Notes: generated by a model not told the origin, from the sequence alone. 64,000 nt of DNA from Enemella evansiae (GCF_002250705.1 NZ_NMVP01000001.1:682001-746000); one strand, 5' to 3'. Numbered from the stretch's first letter, positions 1 through 8,884 are shown. A program made the numbers and translations.

Positions 1-2
1 GC

Positions 3-1481
3 AGCACCTCGACCGAAACGCCGCCGATCGGCGCCACCGCCACCCCATCCAGATTGACCCTGCCGGTCGTGCTGGTCGGCGTCGCGCTGGTGGCGATGTC
101 GATCTCGGGGACCGCGATCGCGTTGCCGAACATCGGCCGGGATCTCAACGCCTCCGGCTCGCCGCTGAACTGGGTGGTCGCCGGTTACAACCTCGCCTTC
201 GCCGCGATGACCCTGGTCGCCGGTGCGACCGCGGACCGGGTGGGCCGGCGCCGCGTCTTCGTTGCCTCGGCGACCATCTTCGCGCTGGGCTTCCTGGTGA
301 TCGCGCTCGCCGGGTCGATCGTCGTCATCGATATCGCGCGCATCGTCTCCGGGATCGGTGGCGCGGGGGTGCTGGCTGCCGGCGGGGCGCTGCTCGCGTC
401 CAGTTACGACGGTGCGGCCAGGAATCGCGCGTTCGCGTTCATGGGGACGATGGCCGGCGTCGGCATCGCGATCGGTCCGACCCTGGTCGGTGCCTTGATC
501 GCCGCCAGCGGCTGGCGGGGCAGCTTCGTGGTGTTCGCGGTCCTCGGCGCGCTGATCGCCCTGGGAGCAGTGCGGCTGGCCGAATCGCGGGCCCGCGATG
601 GGCGTACCGACTGGCTCGGCAGCGTGCTGTTCGTGGCCGCCCTGAGTGCGCTGATGTTCGCGCTGCTGGAGGGCCCGGAGATGGGTTGGGGGCATCCGGG
701 GGTGCTGATCGCTCTCGGTGGTTCGCTGGTGGCGTTCGTCGTGTTCGGTGTCGTCCAGCGGCGGAGCCCGGCACCGGTGCTGGCACCCGAGCTGATCGCG
801 AACCGCCGGTTCATGGGCTGGTGCCTGGCGACGCTGACCACCTCGATCGGATTCCTTGGAGTACTGGTTTTCCTGCCGACCTACCTGCAGTCGGTGGCCG
901 GGTACGCGCCGGTCGTCTCGGGGGTGGCGATGCTGCTGCTGACCGCACCCGTGCTGGTCGCACCGATGCTGGCGGTGACCCTGGTCAATCGTGGGGTTTC
1001 GGCGCGGATGCTGATCATGATCGCGCTGCTCATGGTCGTGGTCGGCAACTTCGGTCTGCTGCTGCTGGGTCCGAGGAACACCGTCGCGCTGATCGCGGTT
1101 CCGCTGCTGCTGGTCGGGATCGGCATGGGGTCCTCGTTCGGCATCACCGATGGGCAGGCGATGTCGCTGGTTCCGGTACGCCTGGTCGGCACGGCGGCAG
1201 GGTTCCTGAACACGCTCCGGGGAGCTGCCGAGGCGCTGGTGATCGCGGCATTCAGCGCGGCCCTGTTGGGATTCCTCACTGCGCGCCTGGGTGAGCCCGG
1301 TGGTGCGGCCGGTGTCGCCGCGGGCCGTCTCGACGCGGCGCCGGGTCCCGTCCGAGGCGTACAGATCGAGGCGTTCACCGCAGCCTGGCATCTCACCCAG
1401 ATCGGTGTCGGCGTGGTCTGTCTGGTGCTGTCGGTGGTGGTCGGTGTCCTGCTGTTCGCGAAACCGGGACGCGCCCGGTGA
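3..1481 (+). CDS. MFS drug exporter, DHA2/EmrB type (5' end cut by window)
   Basis: Predicted proton-coupled efflux pump of the cytoplasmic membrane in the 14-helix DHA2 group (EmrB/QacA-like). The protein is almost wholly hydrophobic helices. Counted from the TTG at 54, the loop after helix 2 has motif A (DRVGRRRVF, residues 61-69), and helix 5 carries the antiporter signature around GIAIGPTLVG. The frame is open to the left edge. The TTG at 54 could be the start, but no Shine-Dalgarno precedes it, so I treat the 5' end as missing. The stop overlaps the next start (GTGA), so the pump is translationally coupled to a SoxR-like regulator, which suggests redox- or drug-responsive control. The substrate cannot be read from sequence. 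Confidence 0.85.
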   Translation, partial: STSTETPPIGATATPSRLTLPVVLVGVALVAMSISGTAIALPNIGRDLNASGSPLNWVVAGYNLAFAAMTLVAGATADRVGRRRVFVASATIFALGFLVIALAGSIVVIDIARIVSGIGGAGVLAAGGALLASSYDGAARNRAFAFMGTMAGVGIAIGPTLVGALIAASGWRGSFVVFAVLGALIALGAVRLAESRARDGRTDWLGSVLFVAALSALMFALLEGPEMGWGHPGVLIALGGSLVAFVVFGVVQRRSPAPVLAPELIANRRFMGWCLATLTTSIGFLGVLVFLPTYLQSVAGYAPVVSGVAMLLLTAPVLVAPMLAVTLVNRGVSARMLIMIALLMVVVGNFGLLLLGPRNTVALIAVPLLLVGIGMGSSFGITDGQAMSLVPVRLVGTAAGFLNTLRGAAEALVIAAFSAALLGFLTARLGEPGGAAGVAAGRLDAAPGPVRGVQIEAFTAAWHLTQIGVGVVCLVLSVVVGVLLFAKPGRAR

Positions 1482-1939
1482 GCCCTCCGGTGCGCCGCAT
1501 CGATCCGTCCCAGCCGTTGACGATCGGCGAGGTGATCCGGCGGAGCGGAGTGCCGGCGTCCGCGCTGCATTTCTATGAACGCAAGGGACTGATCCGCAGC
1601 ACTCGCACCTCGACGAACCAACGCATGTACGAACGGCACATGCTGCGCCGCATCTCGCTGATCCTGGTCGCGAAACGGCTCGGGATCCCGCTCGCCGACG
1701 TGGCCGAGGTGTTCCGCGGTCTGCCGGACGACCGTGCACCCAGTCACGCCGACTGGCAGCGGGTGTCCCGGGCGTGGAAGCGCCAGCTCGAGGAACGCCG
1801 CCACCAGCTCGAGGCGCTGGAACATGAACTCACCGGCTGCATCGGGTGCGGCTGCCTGTCGATGAAGGCCTGTCTGCTGTTGAACCCCGACGACGCGCTG
1901 GGTGCACGGGGGCAGGGGCCGGTACGGATCCAGGGCTGA
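1478..1939 (+). CDS. soxR: SoxR-type MerR-family redox regulator
   Basis: MerR-family DNA-binding regulator of 153 residues with the SoxR iron-sulfur signature. The winged helix is N-terminal (TIGEVIRRSGVPASALHFYE, residues 15-34), a long dimerisation helix follows, and then a C-X2-C-X-C-X5-C cluster at C121, C124, C126 and C132 that in SoxR holds a redox-sensing [2Fe-2S] cluster. The GTG start overlaps the stop of the MFS gene. Known SoxR proteins answer redox-cycling compounds and switch on efflux and detoxification genes, so the coupled exporter is a likely target. That link is inference from the overlap. Confidence 0.9.
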   Translation: MSPPVRRIDPSQPLTIGEVIRRSGVPASALHFYERKGLIRSTRTSTNQRMYERHMLRRISLILVAKRLGIPLADVAEVFRGLPDDRAPSHADWQRVSRAWKRQLEERRHQLEALEHELTGCIGCGCLSMKACLLLNPDDALGARGQGPVRIQG

Positions 1940-2002
1940 GGATCGCGGCCGACGGGGTGGTCGTAGGGTGGCCGGACGAGGCACGCGAGCGAGAGGACTC
2001 CG

Positions 2003-2173
2003 ATGAACAGCAAGTTCGACAAGATGCGCGAGAACCGCGAGGAGCAGGGCGAGCGCAAGCAGGAGCGGCTGAGCGAGACCATCGACGAGGTCGAGGGGCC
2101 CAGCGAGGGTTCCCAGGACGAGCGCCGCAAGGAGGGTGATGCTGAACACCATCATGGCGAGGAACGGCGCTGA
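2003..2173 (+). CDS. small highly charged hypothetical protein (56 aa)
   Basis: A short open frame of 56 codons from an ATG preceded by GAGAGG six bases upstream. The product is rich in Glu, Arg, Lys and Gln, has no hydrophobic stretch, and ends in a His/Glu/Arg-rich tail. It looks soluble and largely disordered or helical. No family is recognised. It lies between the SoxR-like gene and the CPBP gene on the same strand. Good ribosome-binding site and typical GC-rich third positions support it, but its length leaves doubt. Confidence 0.55.
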   Translation: MNSKFDKMRENREEQGERKQERLSETIDEVEGPSEGSQDERRKEGDAEHHHGEERR

Positions 2174-2200
2174 CGCCGATCGGCGCGGCATGATGGCGGG

Positions 2201-3088
2201 ATGACCCCCGCAGCACCGCATCACTCCACGCGACACTCCCCCGCCGCCGCGACCGCAGCGAGTACGCCTCGACGGATCCTTGGCGTCGTCGAGATCCTGG
2301 CCCTTGCTGGCGTGCTGTCGGTGTTCGGGTTCGCGTTCAATCTGATCGGGTTGCTGCCGCTGATCGCTGCGGGCGTCACCGACCCCCAGCCGTGGACGGT
2401 CGCGGATTCGGGTGCGCGCCTGGTCGGTTATCTGGTGGGCGTCGGCGCCACCGTCGGCATCATCGCGCTGTATCTGAAGTTCCGGCTCGGCGTGGGCCTG
2501 GTGTCGCTGGGGTTGAGCCGGCCACCACGCTGGGCCTCGCTGGTTGTCGGACTGGTCGCGGGCGCGGCGATCAGTGCTGCGGGGATCGGGATCGCCTGGT
2601 CCACCGGCCGGGTGGCGCCCGTGGAGCCGGCCGTGCGGCCCGGTGTCGGGCTCCTGCTGCTGATCGGGTTGCTGTATCTGCTGACCTATCTGATGCAGGG
2701 TGCCGGCGAGGAGATCGTCGCCCGCGGCCTGCTGCTGCGCGGCCTCTCCTGGTGGATCGGACTGCCGGTCGCCGTCGCCGTGCAGGCACTGTTCTTCGTC
2801 GCGATCCACCTGGGCAACCCGAACCTGACGCCGACGTACGCGGTGTTCGTGCTCGCTTTCGCCGTCTTCGCTGCGTTGCTGGTGCTGGTGCAGGGGCATC
2901 TGTGGGGTGTGATCGGTCTGCACGGCGGGTACAACGCGATGTTCTTCGCCGGCGCCCAGCGCGGGCTCGGCCTGCGGGACGTCGGCGACGTGGCCAATCT
3001 GAACGGTCCCGACATCGCGACGATCCCGTTGTTCGTGGTGGGGATCATCGTGCTGGCGGTGCTGCTGTGGCGCCGCCGTACGACTTGA
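2201..3088 (+). CDS. CPBP-family intramembrane metalloprotease (CAAX/ABI-like)
   Basis: Polytopic membrane protein of 295 residues with the three CPBP (Abi, CAAX-protease) motifs: E170-E171-X3-R175, H203 in FFVAIH, and H241-X3-N245. In characterised relatives these bind zinc and cleave within the membrane; bacterial members often have unknown substrates or give bacteriocin self-immunity. About eight hydrophobic segments follow a Pro/Ala-rich N-terminus. The ATG has no Shine-Dalgarno but sits six bases after a CATGAT box (2189-2194), which fits leaderless transcription as seen at many genes here. Confidence 0.85.
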   Translation: MTPAAPHHSTRHSPAAATAASTPRRILGVVEILALAGVLSVFGFAFNLIGLLPLIAAGVTDPQPWTVADSGARLVGYLVGVGATVGIIALYLKFRLGVGLVSLGLSRPPRWASLVVGLVAGAAISAAGIGIAWSTGRVAPVEPAVRPGVGLLLLIGLLYLLTYLMQGAGEEIVARGLLLRGLSWWIGLPVAVAVQALFFVAIHLGNPNLTPTYAVFVLAFAVFAALLVLVQGHLWGVIGLHGGYNAMFFAGAQRGLGLRDVGDVANLNGPDIATIPLFVVGIIVLAVLLWRRRTT

Positions 3089-3096
3089 GGCGCGTG

Positions 3097-3403
3097 ATGA
3101 TCAGCAGCATTACGCTTCGGCGCGCGGCCTACGTCACCGTAGTCTCGGGCGCACCAGGACTCTCGACCTGCCGCCGCTCAGACAGAGCCTCGCTGAGCTC
3201 CGGGCCGAGGTGGGCGACCCGGACGTCGCGGCGCTCGGTGTCCGCGAGGAAGGGACCCCGGAGACGCGGGAGATGCAGCTCTTCACCGGTGAACACTCCG
3301 TCGCGCGAACATCCGCCTGTACGAGCGCAGCGGGTACGCCGAGACGGGAAGGACACCCGCAGGTGACTACTCGATCGTCCACCTCACCAAGACGCTCCCG
3401 TAG
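3097..3403 (+). pseudogene. remnant of a GNAT-family acetyltransferase
   Basis: The last 33 codons (to the TAG at 3401) read as a GNAT C-terminus: NIRLYERSGYAETGR, then YSIVHLTKTLP. The preceding coding-like stretch (LPPLRQSLAELRAEVGDP through REMQLFTGEHS) lies in another frame; the two join if one base is removed near 3300. A short ITLRRA-like start at 3097 is a third piece and leaves most of the usual N-terminal half missing. The gene appears deleted internally and frameshifted. The N-terminal assignment is weak; the C-terminal one is good. Confidence 0.55.
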
Positions 3404-3509
3404 CCAGCCGAGGGGCACGGCGTGAGCTCCCGCAGCAGAGGGACGAACAGGCGGCAGCCCACGATCCAGCGGTGACTCAAGCGGTCACATTTGACCCAGA
3501 AACGATAGT

Positions 3510-3540
3510 GCCCAGGTGAGAAGCCATCTCTCACCTGGGC
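3510..3540 (-). terminator. probable intrinsic terminator of the tRNA-Pro transcript
   Basis: Perfect 12-bp inverted repeat, GCCCAGGTGAGA at 3510-3521 and its complement at 3529-3540, with a 7-base loop. It begins five bases past the tRNA 3' end on the minus strand and is followed by a short T run (CGTTTC). Confidence 0.75.
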
Positions 3541-3545
3541 AGACG

Positions 3546-3619
<74 letters not shown>

Positions 3620-3695
3620 TTCTTCAGTTGTGTGCCGCCCGCGGACAGCCAGAGAGACTTTACACGAGTTTGGGGCTGGGCTGCGAATCCCCTCG

Positions 3696-3873
3696 ACTCG
3701 TCGCTACGCTCCTCGCTCGGGGAACGTGAGTGACCGTCGCTGCGCTCCTCGCTCGGGGAACGTGAGTGACCGTCGCTTCGCTCCTCCCTCGGGAACGTAG
3801 GGACCCTTGCCGCGGGCCTCGCGCGGGGAACGTGGGGACCGTCGCTGCGCTCCTCGCTCGGGGAACGTGGGCG
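3696..3873 (+). repeat. five tandem copies of a 34-37 bp GC-rich unit
   Basis: Units begin at 3696, 3733, 3769, 3803 and 3838. Each reads roughly accgtcgctgcg, then ctcctcgctcgg, then ggaacgtg plus a few bases. Units 1, 2 and 5 are nearly identical; 3 and 4 have diverged. The core matches the scattered element found inside pyrD (42459-42492) and near 5121, so this is an expanded array of that family. It fills the gap between tRNA-Pro and the next gene. Confidence 0.85.
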
Positions 3874-3879
3874 GTGGCC

Positions 3880-4197
3880 TCAGTCCCCCGTTCGGCTCCA
3901 GTGCTCACCGGAGCCGACGAGGGCTGCGGCGTACTCCGCCACCTCACGCTGGGAGGCGAACCGCTGGGCGATGGCCGCGATCAGGTCCTCGCCGAGGTCG
4001 GCGCGCAGGCGGGCGGTCTGCTCGACGGAGAAGGTGGTGAACGACTCGTACTCGAAGCAGCCGAAGAAGTCCTCCACCACCGGGCCCAGGTCGTGGATGC
4101 TCAGCACCAGCCGACCGTCCCCGTCCAGATACGCGTCTGCATAGCGCCGCGAGCCGCGCTCATCCTGCGAGTCCTCGAAAACGTGCCGATCCCCCAT
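3880..4197 (-). CDS. hypothetical protein, 105 aa, acidic
   Basis: Compact soluble protein with a mixed acidic sequence (for example GRLVLSIHDLGPVVEDFFG) and no transmembrane segment. I do not recognise the family. Codon use and length look genuine. The ATG lacks a Shine-Dalgarno and is six bases from CACGCT (4204-4209), a possible leaderless promoter. It lies just downstream of the DMT exporter on the same strand, five bases past that gene's stop codon, with the tandem repeat array beyond it. Confidence 0.6.
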   Translation of the reverse strand: MGDRHVFEDSQDERGSRRYADAYLDGDGRLVLSIHDLGPVVEDFFGCFEYESFTTFSVEQTARLRADLGEDLIAAIAQRFASQREVAEYAAALVGSGEHWSRTGD

Positions 4198-4201
4198 GGG
4201 A

Positions 4202-5188
4202 TCAGCGTGCCACCTTTCGGCGCCCCAGGAACCACGATTGCGTCACCAGGGCGGCCAGCATCACCAGCAGCGCCCCGACCAGCTGCGGCCACTGCAGCCG
4301 CTCCCCCAGCAGCACCACGCCGAGCAGCACCGCCACCACCGGGATCACATAGGTGACCATCGTGCCGATGATCGGCCCCGCCGCACGGATCACGTTGTAG
4401 TGCAGCAGCGTCGCGATGCCGGACCCGACAATCCCCAGCACCAGGATCGCCAGCACCCCGACCAGCCGTTCGTGCCCCGTCCCACTCAACTGGTACACCG
4501 GCGGTGCGAATCCCAACCCGGAGACCACCGCATACAGCACGACCATCTGCGCCGAGGCGAGCAGCAACTGCACCGTCGGCTGCGCCAACCCGCCGAGATC
4601 GCGCCCGCCGAGATACCGCCGGTTGTAGACCCAGCCGATCGCGTAGCACGACGACGCGCCGAGCACCATCGCGAAACCGACCGGATCGGGCCGGCCCACC
4701 GCATGCCAGGGCTGCAGGATCACCACCACGCCGATCAGCCCGACGACGACCGCGATCAGCTTCCGCGCGGTGACCCGATCGCTGCGCAGGAACAGCATCG
4801 ACAGCACCACGGTGAACACCGGCGTCGACGCATTCCCGATCCCGGCGAGCGCCGAGGAGATCCGCTGCTCCGCCAACGCGAACAGGGTCCACGGGATCGT
4901 GCACAGGAACAGTCCGGTGACCGCCAGATGCAGCCAGGTCGACACCTCCCGCGGCCACCTGGTACGCCGCAGCGCCGCCAGCATCAGCAGCACGGCCGCA
5001 CCCGACACGATCCGCAACCCGGAGAGCTGCAGCGGGGTCATCACCACCAGGCCGTACTTGATCAGCAGGAAGCTGGATCCCCAGATCAGTGCGAGCAGCC
5101 CGAACTGGAGCTGCCAGGGGAGGCTTCGACTCGTACCTCGCTCAGCCGGCGTGTGGTGGCTTCGACTCGCTGGCGCTCGCTCAACCAC
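4202..5188 (-). CDS. DMT-superfamily exporter (EamA family)
   Basis: About ten hydrophobic helices in two EamA halves, with the usual opening LLALIWGSSFLLIKYGL. Members export amino acids or other metabolites across the cytoplasmic membrane; the substrate here is unknown. The start is uncertain. The first usable codon after the der stop is a GTG at 5188, giving 328 residues, but the first 24 residues would then be encoded by a repeat element (ERAPASRS, AERGTSRS) that ends just before helix 1. No other start codon lies closer to the first helix, so the repeat has probably replaced or extended the original N-terminus. It is last in the cmk-plsC-der series. Confidence 0.75.
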   Translation of the reverse strand: MVERAPASRSHHTPAERGTSRSLPWQLQFGLLALIWGSSFLLIKYGLVVMTPLQLSGLRIVSGAAVLLMLAALRRTRWPREVSTWLHLAVTGLFLCTIPWTLFALAEQRISSALAGIGNASTPVFTVVLSMLFLRSDRVTARKLIAVVVGLIGVVVILQPWHAVGRPDPVGFAMVLGASSCYAIGWVYNRRYLGGRDLGGLAQPTVQLLLASAQMVVLYAVVSGLGFAPPVYQLSGTGHERLVGVLAILVLGIVGSGIATLLHYNVIRAAGPIIGTMVTYVIPVVAVLLGVVLLGERLQWPQLVGALLVMLAALVTQSWFLGRRKVAR

Positions 5189-5193
5189 CGTGG
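5121..5193. repeat. two scattered-element units at the der/EamA junction
   Basis: Two side-by-side units, ggcttcgactcgtacctcg with ctcagccggcg, and ggcttcgactcgctggcg with ctcgctcaaccacc. The second has complementary ends (GGTGG and CCACC). They fill the space between the der stop and the first EamA helix and probably encode the EamA N-terminus. Confidence 0.75.
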
Positions 5194-5195
5194 GT

Positions 5196-6533
5196 TCAGC
5201 GATTCTTGCGTTTTGCCCGCGCCCGGACCTCGACGTGCACCGGCGTACCGGTGAAGTCGAACTCTTCGCGCAGCCGGCGGGTGACGAAGCGGATGTAACC
5301 GGGTTCGAGGTCACCGGAGGTGAACAGCACGAAGGTCGGCGGGCAGTTCTGCGCCTGGGTGCCGAACAGGATCCGGGGCTGCTTGCCACCGCGCACCGGG
5401 TGCGGATGGGAGGCCACGATCCGGCCCAGGAAGGCATTCAACTTGCCGGTGGAGATCCGGGATTCCCAACCCTCCAAGGCCTTTTCGATGGCCGGGCCGA
5501 GCTTCTGCACGTTCCGCCCGGTCTCGGCGGACACGTTGACCCGGTCGGCCCACTCGAAGGCGTACAGCTCCCGCTCGATCTCGCGCTCCAGATAGTGCCG
5601 CCGCTCCTCATCGGTGAGGTCCCACTTGTTGTAGGCGATCACCATCGCGCGGCCCGCATCGGCAACGCTGGAAAGGATTCGCAGGTCCTGCTCGGCGATC
5701 GGCTCGGAGGCGTCGATCACCACCACACAGCATTCGGCGCGCTCGATCGCGCCGTGGGTGCGCAGCGAGGCGTAATACTCATGCCCCGAGGCCTCCTTGA
5801 CCCGGCGCCGGATGCCGGCGGTGTCGATGAAGTTGTAGACCTCACCGTCAAGCTCGATCAGCTCATCGACCGGATCGACCGTCGTCCCGGCCACATTGTC
5901 GACGACCACCCGCTGCTGCCCGGCGAGCCGGTTCAGCAGGGAACTCTTGCCCACATTGGGTTTCCCGACGAGCGCGACCCGGCGCGGACCGCCGACCGGT
6001 TCGAAGTCCTCCTCGGGCGCGGTGGGCAGTGCCTCCAGGATGGCGTCCAGCAGATCGCCGGTACCGCGGCCGTGCATCGCCGACACCGGCCACGGTTGGC
6101 CGAGGCCGAGATTCCACATCGCGGCGGCCTCGCCCTCGGTGCGCTGGTCGTCGACCTTGTTGGCCGCCAGCACCACCGGCTTGTTGGAGCGGCGCAGCAC
6201 CTGCACCACGGCCTCGTCCTCATCGAGGGTGCCGACGGTGGCATCGACCACGAACAGCACCGCGTCGGCGGCGTCGATCGCGAGCTCGGCCTGTTCGGCG
6301 ATCTGGCCGGCCATCCCCTTCGCATCGGAGGCCCAGCCGCCGGTGTCCACGACGACGAACTCGCGGCCGTTCCAGATCGCGTCATAGGAGACCCGGTCGC
6401 GGGTGACGCCGGGGGTGTCCTGGACGACGGCTTCGCGGCGGCCGATGATCCGGTTCACCAGGGTCGACTTGCCCACGTTGGGTCGCCCGACCACCGCTAC
6501 GACCGGCTTGATCGTGCTCTCGGACATCGACAC
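5196..6533 (-). CDS. der: ribosome-assembly GTPase Der (EngA)
   Basis: Essential tandem GTPase that matures the 50S ribosomal subunit. Two G domains are visible, each with a P-loop ([10 protein letters not shown] near residue 16 and [10 protein letters not shown] near 190), DTPG/DTAG switch II motifs and NKVD/NKWD base-recognition motifs, then a C-terminal KH-like domain ending in a basic tail (ARAKRKNR). At 445 residues it is the usual size. Start taken at MSMSES; MSES two codons on is equally possible. It follows plsC and cmk, the normal actinobacterial order. Confidence 0.97.
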   Translation of the reverse strand: MSMSESTIKPVVAVVGRPNVGKSTLVNRIIGRREAVVQDTPGVTRDRVSYDAIWNGREFVVVDTGGWASDAKGMAGQIAEQAELAIDAADAVLFVVDATVGTLDEDEAVVQVLRRSNKPVVLAANKVDDQRTEGEAAAMWNLGLGQPWPVSAMHGRGTGDLLDAILEALPTAPEEDFEPVGGPRRVALVGKPNVGKSSLLNRLAGQQRVVVDNVAGTTVDPVDELIELDGEVYNFIDTAGIRRRVKEASGHEYYASLRTHGAIERAECCVVVIDASEPIAEQDLRILSSVADAGRAMVIAYNKWDLTDEERRHYLEREIERELYAFEWADRVNVSAETGRNVQKLGPAIEKALEGWESRISTGKLNAFLGRIVASHPHPVRGGKQPRILFGTQAQNCPPTFVLFTSGDLEPGYIRFVTRRLREEFDFTGTPVHVEVRARAKRKNR

Positions 6534-6614
6534 CTCACTCTGCTGGAACGCGCGCCCGCGCTACCGGGCAAGGAAACCGGTCCAGACTATCCGGTCGGTC
6601 CAACCGGTGCGGGG

Positions 6615-7358
6615 TCAGGACACCCCGGGTACGCCGGGCAGTGGCATCCCGGTCGCGGCCTCGCTCGCGCGCAGGTGCTGGACCAGGTGCTGGCGGACGC
6701 GTTCGGTGGCCTCGGCGAGCGGCACCCGGCGGCGTGGCCAGAGCACCCGATTCAGCTCCAACGGTGCACCGAAGCTGACATGGATCGTGCTCCCCCGCGG
6801 CGGCACCTCCTTGACGCCCTGTCCGGGCAGCCTGGTCCCGAGCAGCGACACCGGCACGATCGGCGCCCCGGTCACCATCGCCAGATACGCCACCCCGGGC
6901 CGGATCCGCGCGAGGTCGCCGAGATCGCGGCCGCCCTCCGGGAAGATCGTCAGCGCCTCCCCGGATTCCAGTACGCCGACGGCGCGGCGCAGTGCCCCGT
7001 GGTCGGGGTGGTACTGGTCGATCGGGATCTGACCGGCCGCCTCCAGCAACCGGCCCAGGGTCCCGACGAACAGCTCGTTCTTGGCCAGCGCCGACGCCGG
7101 CCGCGGGGTGACCGCGACCAGCAACGGCCCGTCGATCACCGCGAGATGGTTGGCGGCCAGGATCACCGGGCCGGTGGCCGGCACGTTGGCAAGCCCGTGC
7201 CGCTTGATGTTCCAGACCCGGCCGAAGAGGAAGCCGCCCATCGGGCGTACCGCCCGGAGCAGCCCGATCCGTGGTCGAGGAAGATCCGTGAGGTTCGGCA
7301 GGACGGGGGCCTCGGGGGCCGATTCGGCGGGGGTCCGGATGTCCAGGCTGTCGCTCAC
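6615..7358 (-). CDS. 1-acyl-glycerol-3-phosphate acyltransferase-like protein (PlsC family)
   Basis: Membrane-associated acyltransferase that would add the second acyl chain to lysophosphatidate in phospholipid synthesis. The catalytic H-X4-D motif is present (NHLAVID, H71 and D76), as is the phosphate-binding FPEGGRD motif, followed by a GTRLPG segment. I place the start at the GTG at 7358 because AGAGGA lies five to six bases upstream; a longer frame reaches 7406 but would overlap cmk. The gene follows cmk by about ten bases and is likely co-transcribed with it and der. Confidence 0.88.
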   Translation of the reverse strand: MSDSLDIRTPAESAPEAPVLPNLTDLPRPRIGLLRAVRPMGGFLFGRVWNIKRHGLANVPATGPVILAANHLAVIDGPLLVAVTPRPASALAKNELFVGTLGRLLEAAGQIPIDQYHPDHGALRRAVGVLESGEALTIFPEGGRDLGDLARIRPGVAYLAMVTGAPIVPVSLLGTRLPGQGVKEVPPRGSTIHVSFGAPLELNRVLWPRRRVPLAEATERVRQHLVQHLRASEAATGMPLPGVPGVS

Positions 7359-7368
7359 GGGGGTCCTC

Positions 7369-8046
7369 TCAGCTGGTCGGTGGTTCGGTGAGTCGGCTGA
7401 TCTCATCGATCACCTCGGTCAGGCCCAGGTGGGTCGAATCGATCACGGCGACGCCATCGGCGGCCTCGGTGAAGGCGGCCACGGTGGAGTCGTCGCGGTC
7501 GCGGCGGACGATCTGGTCGGTGACCTCGGCGGTGTTCGCGGCACCCGCCAGTTCGGCCTCGCGGCGGGCGATCCGGGCCTGCGGGTCGGCGACCAGCAGC
7601 ACCCGGACGGTGGCATCGGGGGCGACGACGGTGGTCAGATCGCGACCCTCGGCGACGATGCCGCCGGTGGCGGCGGCGATCAGTTCGCGCTGCCGGGCGA
7701 TCAGGATGTCGCGGACCGGCTGGATGGTGGCGACGGTGGAGACGAACTGCGAGATCCGGGGTTCGCGGATGGCGGCGGTGACATCGTGGCCGTTGATGCT
7801 GATCCGGAACGCCTTCGGGTCGGTGGAGATGTCCAGTTCGGCGGCCCCGATCAGCTCGGTGATCGCGGCCGGGTCGGTGACCCCCTGCTCGGCGACCAAC
7901 CAGGCCGCGGCACGATACATCGCCCCGGTGTCCAGATAGGCCAGCCCGAGCCGCTCGGCGACGCCTCGCGCGGTGCTCGACTTGCCCGATCCACTCGGGC
8001 CGTCGATCGCCACCACCAGGGGCCGGTCGGTCTCCACGTCGCTCAC
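7369..8046 (-). CDS. cmk: cytidylate kinase
   Basis: Phosphorylates CMP and dCMP to the diphosphates. The P-loop DGPSGSGKSS and the following DTGAMYRA stretch are diagnostic, as are EGRDLTT and the lid region VLLVADPQARIARRE. I chose the GTG at 8046 (225 residues, family length) because AAGGGAT lies about seven bases upstream; the in-frame ATG at 8055 overlaps that site. First gene of the cmk-plsC-der unit. Confidence 0.95.
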   Translation of the reverse strand: MSDVETDRPLVVAIDGPSGSGKSSTARGVAERLGLAYLDTGAMYRAAAWLVAEQGVTDPAAITELIGAAELDISTDPKAFRISINGHDVTAAIREPRISQFVSTVATIQPVRDILIARQRELIAAATGGIVAEGRDLTTVVAPDATVRVLLVADPQARIARREAELAGAANTAEVTDQIVRRDRDDSTVAAFTEAADGVAVIDSTHLGLTEVIDEISRLTEPPTS

Positions 8047-8122
8047 AGTAATCATCCCTTCCCCGCGCCCCGGGCCGCGCGGCGCGCCGGGACGCAACAT
8101 GTCATGCAGCGTTCACCGGTGG

Positions 8123-8842
8123 TCACCGGTTGTTCGATGCGGGTACGCCGCGGGTCAGTCTGGCACGGCGCTGTTCGCGGCGCCCCTGGACCGCGCTGAC
8201 GACCCGGTCGACGATCACCCCGAGGATCAGCGCGACGACCACGGCGATCGCCGCACCGAGCAGTGGGTTGTCGTGCATCCAGCGTCCCGCGAGGGTGCCG
8301 ATGACCACGGCGTACGCCGACCAGGCCAGCCCGGCGAGGACGGACAGCGGCACGAAGCGACGCAGCGGATAACCGGAGGCACCAGCGGTCATGTTCACCG
8401 CGACCCGGCCGACCGGGATGTGCCGACCGACCAGGATCAGCACCGCGCCGCGGCGTTCCAGGGCCTGGGCGGCCCAGGCGAAGGTGCGCGTCATCCGCGG
8501 TCCGCGCAGCCACCGCGGGCCGCGATCACCCCCGGGGTGCAGCAACCGGCCGAGCTGATAGGCGATGTTGTCCCCGATCGCCGCCGCGACCGCCGCGACC
8601 AGGAAGAGCGCCCACAGCGGTGGCTGGCCGCTGGTCACCGCGATCGCGGCCAGTGCGACCACGATGGATTCCGACGGCACCGGTGGGAAGAACGAGTCGA
8701 TGATCGTGAGGGCCGCGATCACCACCAGCACCAGTGGACTGCCGGACATGGCGATGATCTGATCGGTCAGTTGCTGCAACAGCGCGCTGAGGTCCACACC
8801 GGCAGTCAAGGCGGTACCGGCGCCGAAGGCGAGGGTTTGCAC
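8123..8842 (-). CDS. DedA-family membrane protein
   Basis: Integral membrane protein of 239 residues with the DedA/SNARE-associated pattern: a re-entrant FFPPVPSES segment near residue 52, the conserved GDNIAYQLGR, and the Arg motif in GRHIPVGR near 140. DedA proteins support membrane homeostasis and lipid-carrier or proton transport; some flip undecaprenyl phosphate. The basic C-terminus (RREQRRARLTR) is probably cytoplasmic. It stands alone between cmk and the AHSA1 gene on the same strand. Confidence 0.9.
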   Translation of the reverse strand: MQTLAFGAGTALTAGVDLSALLQQLTDQIIAMSGSPLVLVVIAALTIIDSFFPPVPSESIVVALAAIAVTSGQPPLWALFLVAAVAAAIGDNIAYQLGRLLHPGGDRGPRWLRGPRMTRTFAWAAQALERRGAVLILVGRHIPVGRVAVNMTAGASGYPLRRFVPLSVLAGLAWSAYAVVIGTLAGRWMHDNPLLGAAIAVVVALILGVIVDRVVSAVQGRREQRRARLTRGVPASNNR

Positions 8843-8884
8843 CGGCTCGGAGGGTGATCTCCGGGTCGCGGTGGGTGATGCCCC

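Noticed and set aside
881..2923. 680-codon open frame on the minus strand
   Set aside because: Lies antisense to the MFS, SoxR and CPBP genes; composition (His/Gln/Asp/Arg-rich) is typical of a GC-rich shadow and no family is seen.
3696..3873. CRISPR array
   Set aside because: Units are contiguous with no unique spacers, and no cas genes are in the window.
4770..7391. 873-codon open frame on the plus strand
   Set aside because: Antisense to der and plsC, both certain genes; shadow frame.
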